Source: Hyalella azteca
Taxonomy: Eukaryota > Arthropoda > Malacostraca > Amphipoda > Hyalellidae
Direction of reading: 5' to 3'
Length of the DNA: 64,000 bases
NCBI RefSeq assembly: GCF_000764305.2
Contig: NW_025944888.1
Coordinates: forward strand, 6,856 to 70,855
The notes under the pieces are model-generated. The model made no database searches, had not been told where the DNA came from, and saw only the letters and a list, made by a program, of their open reading frames with translations. The position numbers were made by a program, and so were the translations under genes. Positions 55,608-64,000 of the stretch are shown piece by piece. Every line of letters begins with the position of its first letter. The first letter of the stretch is position 1.

Positions 55608-55997
55608 CATCGCTGGAGTAGTGTCAACGCCGGGCGGGGTAGACTCGCCACCTTCTACGATGCACCGCCGATAAGCCATCAGGTCCTCTACCACATTCAC
55701 AACTGACGACTTCTTCTCGTTGACGCTTGTTTCAGTCCTCAAAACATCCGCAAGTTCCTGAAGTTCCTCGTAAGTTCGTTGTTGCTGTGGGGTAAACTTA
55801 TCGACGCTGATATCGTCTTCGCTACGAGGATTGCCGATGACGTCCAGCGCGGTTACGACGCTGGCAAGACATTGATTAACGGCGCCAATGGACGGTGAGC
55901 GTTGCTGTGAGATAGTTTGGCCATCGGCATCCGTCAACAAATGCACAGTCAACCACAGAATGTGCAGAATGGCGAGGCGACTCCTTGGCGTGGACAT
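55608..55997 (-). CDS. Exon 1 of upstream FReD unit: signal peptide and novel N-terminal segment
   Basis: 130 codons, phase 0, ending ATG followed by GTAAAA. Signal peptide MSTPRSRLAILHILWLTVHL, cleavage likely after ADG (residue 26). Then a helical acidic segment, QRSPSIGAVNQCLASVVTAL (one Cys, residue 43), DDISVDKFTPQQQ (residues 61-73), ELQELADVLRTETSVNEKKS, and VVNVVEDLMAYRRCIVEGGE, followed by a short Pro/Thr linker. Clear paralogue of the exon at 49669-49182, with which it aligns throughout, but with a much shorter linker. The open frame is intact, which argues for recent or present selection. The lone Cys could mediate oligomerisation (inference). Confidence 0.88.
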
Positions 55998-56055
55998 ATC
56001 GCGTTCCTATGTACTACTTCTGTGTCTCTATAGCCTAATCGTAATATGAAGCACT

Positions 56056-56215
56056 CACTTCGAGTCACTGTACCCACCAGCTGATGGACGCACTTCGAGT
56101 CACTGTACCCACCAGCCGATGTACGCACTTCGAGTCACTGTACCCACCAGCCGATGTACCAGCCGATGTACGCACTTCGAGTCACTGTACCCACCAGCCG
56201 ATGAACTGGCTACGA
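56056..56215. repeat. 35-bp repeat just upstream of exon 1
   Basis: Four copies of CACTTCGAGTCACTGTACCC plus ACCAGCCGATGTACG (56056, 56091 and on), starting 59 bases upstream of the start codon. Unrelated in sequence to the 43-bp repeat found at the same place in the other unit. Confidence 0.93.
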
Positions 56216-56229
56216 GAACACCAAGCCTT

Positions 56230-57440
56230 GCACTGAATGGATGGCATATCCTGCGCTCCGCGCTCAGACGTTACAGGATCTGCCAAAGAGATAACGCTAT
56301 GCTAAGGAGAAGCGACATCTTTGAGGACATCTTTGCTGCAGCATTGCAATCAATTTGAATGTTCTAATATTGACGTTTGTTGAAAATAAGTGTAAATGCG
56401 TAACTTGAATTCATTGCATGCCGCTGATATAAGTCTGTTATATAAAATAAACTGACTGCTTATATAATATTCAACTTCTGTAATAAATGAGTACAGACTA
56501 TTGTTTAACGATTCCATCAGTTCGTTCAAGCTATTTTGTACAATTATCTATTGTAAATTCAAGCCAGGAGATAGGCTTAGCTCATGTTGAAGGTTCTGAG
56601 TACCTCTCAATAAGCTTCAATCTAACTATTTCCCAGGATATATCCTTTTATTCTCCTCTAAAAGGGAAATTTTTGTAATAGTGTGTGGCGTTCAAAATAT
56701 TGAAATAATGCAAACACTTCTTTTCCCTCATTTTGTAACGGATTTTCAAGTTCATATTTCATTAGGTTGAGGCCAGGGAGCGAGATAAGTACACGAAGAA
56801 ATTCTTAGAAAACTAATCGCTGTTGACGAATGCGCATCCGGGCGCGACAGAAGATGCGCGAACAAGAGGGTATGGTTTCAGAAGGCTTGCAGACAAATTA
56901 CTTGTTATTAGTTAACATCTGGGGTTTCATTGGCATGAGATGACGAAATCCAAATCCAATCCAAATGTTCAGACTGGACCTGGAACGCGCCCTAGCTGAA
57001 CAGACTCATATGATCCGTCGTTTTATTGAAATGTCATAAGTTATTATTCCTGGGCATCTTGTTGCAACGTAAATGCACTGTAGCGAGAGATTAATATAAA
57101 TATAACTAGAAACATTATTCATTTACTCATCCCTGAGCAGGCAACCACTAACACGCTGGCGGAGAAGCGCTCGTTGCTCCTGTTCGTCTGCCGCGTTCAC
57201 GCTTCCCCCCGATGGTTTGCGTGGCGTGGCGTGCGTACGACGGACAGCTTTAAACTCCTTCGCTCCTTTGGTTTCATGTATCCAGAAATCCTCAAGTTCT
57301 AGAAGATTGTGTTATAATTTCCACGTTAAATACTGTCAAAATTGGCTATCTTGATTTCGTTGTCGTTCACAGGTTACTGCATGAAGACGTCCAACGTCTT
57401 CGACTTCCAACTTAACACCTGACGTCCGAAAGAAGTCTAG
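56230..57440. repeat. Duplicated 5' block, copy b
   Basis: Shared with copy c: AGGACATCTTTGCTGCAG, CAATCAATTTGAATGTT; shared with a and c: AACTAATCGCTGTTGACGA, GGCGGAGAAGCGC, CTGTTCGTCTGCCGCGT. Confidence 0.85.
57170..57420 (-). pseudogene. Exon-1 relic b
   Basis: The minus strand shows ALDVFMQ, stop, then NEIKIANFDSI (compare ALDVIGNP and DDIKYGNFD), then stops and frameshifts. The following part aligns to the KLSV...HRG region of relic c. Dead. Confidence 0.75.
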
Positions 57441-59020
57441 AACGTTGGAAGTCTTGAATTGTTTGACGATGGCATCCAAAACGTATTACTTGCGAAGAAT
57501 ACGGATTTAACTTTGCTAAAAATCGAATTTTACTAGCTTTTTCTCTCTCTTATGTCTCTCCGACCATTTATCTCTAAGACTTTCCGTCAAGCAGTCATGA
57601 AAACAAAATATCAAGATGAAATTTCATAAATGTGTTTCTGCATTTTTGTCCTGAAACAAATTAAGGTGAAAGGCAGCAGTTTGAAAGTGATACCGTCACT
57701 TGCGAAATTGTTAACTCTAGTAACGCCGTCAGACAATGTCTAGTCTAGTCGCCGTCTTACAATGTTTAGTTGTCAACTTATTAAACAGAAAGTAAAGGGC
57801 CGACCGGCATGACATTCCATCTCAGTGCTCTGAGACTCACCTCTACTTCAGTTGGCATCTATTAACTTCTACCGACGACGCAGAGAGGTCAGCTGGGGAC
57901 GTATTCGGCCTGCTGTACGTTGTCAGGTGCCCACGACTCAATAGAGTGCCATCTCGCTGACAAGGTCGACCGAAGAGGAGCTAGCCGCTCTCGGTCTTCA
58001 TCTCTGGCCAATACGGAAGATCCGTACACGGGAGATAGAAGGCAGAGAGAGGTGGTCGGATCCGGTGGTGGCTATTGCTGAACTGGTGTTTGGATGGCTG
58101 CTAGGGCTGAAAATGTCGAGGCTGCGGGTAACCTCGATATGGGGAAATTTAGTAAGTGCAGTTAAACACTTCAAGAGAGATCATAGCGTTGGAAAAGTAT
58201 TTGAATTTAGACATAATAAGCATTGTATTCTAATTCTAAGTTGGATGAATGAATATGGTTTTCAAAATCAAGCAATCGTGTTCACCTTGACCTTCTTTGC
58301 TGCTGATATTGAACAGGTTTATCATACAACACTTCTAACAGTATGGCTTTAAGTAGTTTCATGAAATTCATTAAAAGTAATATCAGAGTTTTCTAAAAAC
58401 CCTGTTTGTGTCACATGTTGTTGCAACATACTGTTATCGTATTTGTTTCGTGTTTATACGAAATACTGTTATTGTTTGTGTGGTTATGTGACGTTGTCAT
58501 TTATCTACAATAAAATATTTTAGCGCCCACGGTCGGTAGATTTATTTAAATTATTGTGGCAACATTTTACGGAACGGAGGCTACGGGCCATGAGCTGCAG
58601 CCCGGGAGTAGAACTCAGCACGTCACCGATTAACGTCGAATTTAACTTTGTCTGTTCGCCGCATTTTTTTTGCGTTTTAATAACTGCTGTAAGTATTTTA
58701 TTATTGCTAGACGCAGTATAACTCCCATGTCCACTTATATTAGTTGCGACTATATCTTATGTGCCGAAACTATGTATCATATATTCTTTATTTACGTCGT
58801 CTATCATTACTACAATTCACCGTAGCCAAGAGCGTTAGTGGGACCTCTGAAGCATTTATTTTTAGCTTGTGCCAATCTTTGTTTTATTATTAACGAAATG
58901 TCACCACACCTCAAGTAAAGTCTTTATGTTTTGTTACTTTCAGCTTACAAGAACAGTAAAGGAAATAGCACCACAAGTTCGTTTGTTAACTGCCTTGGCG
59001 GTATCCTTTTACGTGAACGC
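57441..59020. other. Nothing recognised apart from a repeat start
   Basis: Contains two units of the TTATCGTTTGTGTGGTTATG family at 58428-58500. The 95-codon frame at 58065-58352 has no known motif. Confidence 0.45.
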
Positions 59021-59695
59021 CCTGGACAGACGTATTGTTATCGTTTGTGTTCCGTGTTTATACGAAGTTTTATTATTGTTTGTGTAGTTATGAAGTATTG
59101 TTATCGTTTGTGTGGTTATGACGTATTGTTATCGTTTGTGTTATGTGTGGTTACGTCGTATTGTTATCGTTTGTGTTTGTGTGGCTATGACGTACTGTTA
59201 TCTTTTGTGTTATGTGTGGTTATTACGTATTGTTATCGTTTGAGTTCCGTGTTTATACGAAATAATATTATTGTTTGTGTGGTTATGAAGTACTGTTATC
59301 TTTTGTGTGGTTATGACGTATTGTTATCGTTCGTGTTATGTGCGGTTATTACGTCTTGTTATCTTTGGTGCTATGTGTGGTTACGTCGTATTGTTATCGT
59401 TTGTGTGGTTATGTCGTATTGTTATCGTTCGTGTTGTGTGTGGTTATGACGTATTGTTATCGTTTGTGTTCCGTGTTTATACGAAATACTATTGTATTTT
59501 GTATGGTTATGAAGTACTGTTATCGTTTGTGTGGTTATGACGTATTGTTATCGTTTGTGTTATGCGTGGTTAAGAAGTATTGTTATCCTTTGTGTTATGT
59601 GTGGTTGTGTCGTATTGTTATCGTTAGTGTTTGTGTTGTTATATGACGTATTGTTATCCTTTGTGTTACGTGTTGTTATAAAATATTGTTATGTT
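59021..59695. repeat. 28/35-bp minisatellite, TATTGTTATCGTTTGTGTGG
   Basis: About 20 units of 28 bp, with a 7-bp insertion (TTATGTG) in many and an occasional long form carrying TTCCGTGTTTATACGAAATA. Open plus-strand frames full of Val/Cys/Tyr are by-products. Confidence 0.94.
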
Positions 59696-59734
59696 TCCTG
59701 CGTGAAATTCACAGTAGCCAGCGTTGCCGTTGTC

Positions 59735-61930
59735 TACCGGACGGTGCAGGATCTGCCCCCGGGATTGCGCTGTGTTGAGGAGAAGCGCTGACATCTTGAG
59801 GACATCTTTGCTGCAGGATTGCGATCAATTTGAATGTTATGATGTTGATGATTGTTGATAAGAAGTAACGATGTATTGCTTACAGTCATTTCAAGTAATC
59901 TGTTACATCTGTTATTTAAATTATGCTGATTCGCTAAGTTCTGTGTTAAATGAACCTCAGACTTTTAGTTCCCAACGAATAAACTAGCTCGTAAATTCAA
60001 GAGGAAGGCTTCTTTCATCAATTTATAGGTTCCGAAGAACTCTAGATATTTTTCAATCATCAACTACAAGGCAATTCTCCGAGAAGGTAGCTGGTTAGTG
60101 ATTATGTAGTGTGTATTAGTGCGTAGTATTCAAATCATTGAATAAATGCATAGACGTATTGTTTCTTTTTATTTTTCACCGGAGTTTTAAGTCTATATAT
60201 CCTTAGGTAGGATGTCGAAGACCGAGATAAGGACACGAAGCAACTATTTTTCAGTAATAATTTCGAGAAAACTAATCGCTGTTGACGACGACTGCACATC
60301 CTGAGCGATAGATGGTGTGAGCGCACAAAGGGGTATATCTTCAGTTAATATGATTGTTTAAGAAAGCTTAAGAAATTTGTAATGATTATTTGGTTCGTGA
60401 ATCTATTCCAAATAAATGAAATAGAAAAAGATTTAAATTACGAGTCTAAATCGAAAACTTATTCTCCGGATTTTGTGCAAAAAAGATAATATAATTGTAT
60501 TAAAAATTTTACATTAAGTTGCCATCCTTGTAGCAAAATCTAACGATGTGAAGTTAACAAATTGAATTTTCCCCGTTATCAACAATTAATTTAAGAAATA
60601 AATAGCCTTCATTCGCAACCTTGAAGTGTAAGGAAGAACACTCGAAGATAGCTGATGTGACAACCTCGTTTTTTCTGCTAATAAATAATTTGCGCTACTA
60701 AATTTCAAATTCTCATCTGCATGCTTATTCTGTATTCACTCAATCAAGATAAGCCTGGTCAATTACATTCCCTAATTATATTAATAATTGCAGGCTTATA
60801 TTAATTCTTTACTTTTCTTATAGGCTAATCTTACTTTACTAATCACATTACTGATTTACTCTTCAAGCGTCACTTGGCTATTGGGATGTTAGTGGACCCA
60901 TTCCTGAAGGTAATCTTTAGGATATAATTGGGCGATTTAATTTGTGAATTAAAGATTTCTAAACATTTCCGCACAACTAGTCTTGGCATATTTCGGTAGC
61001 CATTATTAAAGTTTACCTTAGTTTGCAACAGAACACCTGGGCGACGCGATATTGTTTTCCACGCGAACAACATTCAAGCGTTGCAGCAGTCCATGCTGAT
61101 GTTCTTAAAACCGATGGAAGACAGGACATGCCAGCTGAAGCTTTATCCATTGTATACCTTGATACGTTAGAGCATGTACAAAGCTGCTCTAAAAAACCGT
61201 TGAATTTGTCTCTCATTTAGAAGACAATAGCGTACAGAACAAGTTCAATGAATATATTGGAACCACGATCAATATCGTAAACTTGTCTATAATTATCATT
61301 CCAATGAATTTTAATAAGTCTTAAACGCTTGCAGCATAAATTTTTGTTAGCTAAATTATTGCTTCTTCTAAGCCCAGGTTTCGGTTGCCATGTGATAATT
61401 AACTCGAAAGAACTTTTGCTCACGCGTAAAGTAATTTAAATGTTCAGAATGGATCAACATGTTCAATTGTTCAGGCATGATTCATTACTATTATTCATGC
61501 CTAACTCTTATAAAATGGCATCATATTGAAACAATATTAGGTATAATAATTATCCATGTACATCGTATTGCATTTCAAATCATTAGAAACATCGTAAATC
61601 ATAAGTCATTTACTCGTCCCCTAGCAGGCAACCTCTAAGACGCTGGGCGGAGAAGCGCGCTGGCTTCGTAGCTGTTCGTCTGCCGCGTCCACGCGTCCCC
61701 CGATGGCCTGCGTGTCGTCGCGCTCGCACGAAACGGACAGCTTTTCCTCCTCTGCTCCACCAGTTCCACTTGTCAAAAAATGCTCAGGTTCTAGTAGATT
61801 GACAGAAATTCCTTGCTACCTATTGTCATAGTCGGCGTTATCAATATCGCTGTCGCGCTCGCCATCCATAGTAATGAGTGTGACTTTGAATTCGCTTTCT
61901 GTCCCTTCTACTTGGCAGGCCAGTTTCTAA
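59735..61930. repeat. Duplicated 5' block, copy c
   Basis: Matches b at 59750-59850 (AGGACATCTTTGCTGCAGGA), a and b at 60210-60320, and both again at 61610-61900. Block c holds about 1.2 kb of extra A/T-rich DNA (60350-61550) lacking from b. A 65-codon frame at 61023-61220 (QQNTWATRYCFPREQHSSVA) weakly recalls transposon proteins but is unproven. Confidence 0.75.
61630..61880 (-). pseudogene. Exon-1 relic c with alternative C-terminus
   Basis: The minus strand reads MDGERDSDIDNADYDNR, TAG, then QGISVNLLEPEHFLTSGTGG, AEEEKLSVSCERDDTQAIGG, RVDAADEQLRSQRASPPSVL, EVAC, stop. The first part aligns to the DDIKYGNFDRQQQ and EKSSVS regions of exon 1. After the single in-frame TAG the frame stays open for about 65 codons to a natural-looking end, unlike relics a and b. 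Confidence 0.6.
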
Positions 61931-62559
61931 TAGTACCAGTACTAACTTTTTTAGCATTAGTTATTTTTGAAACAAGTTGAATGTTCTTCAAACTATATCA
62001 CGCAAATTTTTTTGTATTGGCCTGCGGAACCTGGCATGCGGAGTGACCACTGAGCGGCCTACAATTTTGGATCAAATTCCAGTTAATTAATTTAGGATTC
62101 ATAATTTGAAGGATAGAGCCACTCAATCAAAATTATATTAAAAAATATATGTTGAGCTACACGAAATTTTATCAGCGAACAGGAGTTTGAATCACAATTA
62201 GAATTCCATTAATAATATTTTAAAGGTAACCTTTTCGAGGCGTAGAAAATTTCGCAGAACATTAACAATAACTAATAATAATATTAACTAAATTACAATC
62301 TGGCTGAAAGCATTCACATGCAAAGCGATCCATACGCAATTCAATGAGTCCTTCTAAGCCTTTAAAATATTCTTGCTATCAGCGCGCTTTGAGATAAGCC
62401 TTAACTGCCTCGATTACAGATGAACAATCATTTCGTGACTAAACAGGATGATAATTATTGAGCTTGTAATGCAGCTCATTTGAATCTGCATGAACTTTAT
62501 AGTATAATAAGCAATACGTCTAGGAATTCAGGCTAGAAATCATAGGAACGACCTAGACG
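61931..62559. other. Nothing recognised
   Basis: A/T-rich unique DNA. Confidence 0.4.
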
Positions 62560-62870
62560 AAGATAAGCCCTTGGGACAGTTGAGCCAAAGTGCACAATGA
62601 GTGCAAATAGCACATCTTATTCAGTCCGGGGGTTTGCGATCCACGCGACTCGATAATTCCAAGTGCCATCACACGGCCTCGCTGATCCTGACAGAAACAT
62701 GCCATTACGTAGTGTTCTTCGTGAACTAAATCCTAGATTTGTTTAAAAAGTCGTTCAAGGAAGGGCCAATCGTTAACAGTTATCCTAACAGCCAATCAGA
62801 TGGATTTAATGCAGCCCTAGTTCATTGCACATAACTTTATCTAGGGGAACAAAAGCCTGTCATGCATGTC
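62560..62870. repeat. Duplicated flank block X, copy 2
   Basis: Second copy of 44130-44560, in the same orientation. The core GGTTTGCGATCCACGCGA to GGCCTCGCTGATCCTGAC is nearly unchanged while the rest has diverged. Confidence 0.85.
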
Positions 62871-64000
62871 CTTAAGTATGTCATACATGTTCTTAAGCAT
62901 ATCATACATGTCCTAGCGCATGTTCCTAATCTCCCGCATGTATTAGCGCATGTCCTAAATATCCTACATGTCTTAGAACATGTCCTAACTCTCCTACATG
63001 TCCTAAAATATAATTTAAATGCCTTGCATAACATAAAACAAGTCATAAATGTCCTACATGTCATAGAGTAAGTCATGCATGCCCCGAGTAAGACATACAT
63101 GTCCATGCGCATGTCCTACATGTCATAGAGCATATCACAAGTCCCAAAGCATGTTCTACATGTCCTAAGAGGATATTCTAAATGCCCTACATGTCTTAAA
63201 ACAAGCCCGAAATGTCCAAAAACACGTTCGAAATGTCATCCATATCCTAAAACATGTCCTAAATGCCACACATATCCTAAATGTCCTACATGTCATAGAG
63301 TAAGTCATACATGTCCTCGAGTGCATGTGTTAAGCATATTCATGAGCATGTCCTACATCTCCTGGAGCATGTCACATGAGTCCTAGAGCATTTCTTAACA
63401 TCTCTTAGAGCATGTTTATGTTCATGTGCCACGTGTGCGAGAACATGTCTTATTTGTCCTAGCGCGTTTCGCGCAAGTCCTACAACATGTCTTGCATATC
63501 TTAGAGAATGTCCTAAATGTCATGGAGCATGTTTTGCATGTCCTAGAGCATGCTCTACATGTCCTGCTTGACTTCCTGCATGTCCTAGAGCATGCCCTTC
63601 ATGTCCTACAGGACTTCCTGCGTGTCCTAGAGCATGCCTACATGTCCTACATGACATCCTGCATGTCCTAGAGCATGCCCTACATGTCCTACAGCACTTC
63701 CTGCATGTCCTAGAGCATGCCCTACATGTCCTACAGCACTTCCTGCATGTCCTAGAGCATGCCATACATGTCCTAGAGCATGCCCTACATGTCCTACAGC
63801 ACTTCCTGCATGTCCTAGAGCATGCCCTACATGTCCTACAGGACTTCATGCATGTCCTAGAGCATACCCTACATGTCTTACAGCACTTCCTGCATGTCCT
63901 AGAGCATATCCTACATGTCCTGGAGCACTTCCTGCATGTCCAAGAGCATGCCCTACATGTCTTCTTACAGGACTTCCTGCATGTCCTAGAGCATGCCCTA
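62871..64000. repeat. CATGTCCTA-based minisatellite, 42-bp higher-order unit
   Basis: 62871-63530 is a degenerate ATGTCCTA-ACATGTC pattern. From 63530 to the right edge a 42-bp unit made of CATGTCCTAGAGCATGCCCT and ACATGTCCTACAGCACTTCC plus TG is well ordered. It occupies the same place relative to block X as the 19-bp array at 44565-45096 and continues past the window. Confidence 0.93.

Noticed and set aside
58065..58352. 95-codon plus-strand frame
   Set aside because: No motif and no support from the duplicated blocks around it.
61023..61220. Possible transposase fragment (QQNTWATRYCFPREQHSSVA)
   Set aside because: Resemblance to hAT-type TRW motifs is too weak to name without a search.
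1..64000. CRISPR-like arrays
   Set aside because: All arrays are head-to-tail repeats without unique spacers, and the genome is eukaryotic.

Overview
The window looks like a scaffold from an invertebrate animal genome, probably a protostome such as an arthropod; the phylum is an inference from the protein family and the noncoding style, not proven here. The evidence is split genes with GT-AG introns and matching phases, secreted fibrinogen-related (FReD) proteins, decayed non-LTR retrotransposon pieces, no bacterial-style operons, and a very high load of minisatellites. It is also visibly a draft assembly: seven single-N joins, one 167-base N run, and three complete transposase junction adaptors left in the sequence.

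Positions 1 to about 43,300 are essentially gene-free. They are a mosaic of more than thirty unrelated tandem arrays (unit lengths of 9, 11, 12, 13, 14, 18, 21-26, 30, 31, 33, 40, 42, 44, 45 and about 63 bp), long polypurine or polypyrimidine tracts, two tandem segmental duplications (2.77 kb at 6.2-11.2 kb and 387 bp at 17.8-18.5 kb), small dispersed repeat families, and short GC-balanced islands with TAATTA-like cores that resemble conserved noncoding DNA. The only gene-like remnants are a reverse transcriptase tail at 1.4 kb and, at 43.3-43.8 kb, a retrotransposon endonuclease. Long open frames in this part are by-products of stop-free repeat units.

Positions 44.1 to 64.0 kb hold a minus-strand cluster of FReD genes. 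Most of its exons are short and had to be read by hand. One unit can be assembled with all phases agreeing: exon 1 (signal peptide, novel helical segment with one Cys, Pro/Ser/Thr linker) 49669-49182; exon A 48892-48664; exon B 48590-48491; exon C 45976-45843; terminal exon D 45303-45101. As given, this unit has a one-base frameshift late in exon 1 and an in-frame TAA at a conserved Cys codon of exon D. A second A/B pair (truncated A at 47.5 kb, intact B at 47.2 kb) lies inside it. A further unit (exon 1 at 55997-55608, chimeric A at 53.7 kb, B at 53.4 kb, D fragment at 52.6 kb) has no visible exon C. Three decayed exon-1 relics lie at 51.7, 57.3 and 61.8 kb.

The FReD units share their flanks as well as their exons: a minisatellite based on a CCCTCTGTACC motif starts within a few bases of the exon B donor in every copy, tandem repeats sit just upstream of both intact exon 1 copies, and a conserved block with CATGT-type arrays recurs at 44.1-45.1 kb and 62.6-64.0 kb. 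The repeat at the right edge predicts another unit just outside the window. If any copy is expressed, the product would be a secreted lectin-like protein of about 384 residues of the kind linked to innate recognition in invertebrates; that role is inferred from the family.
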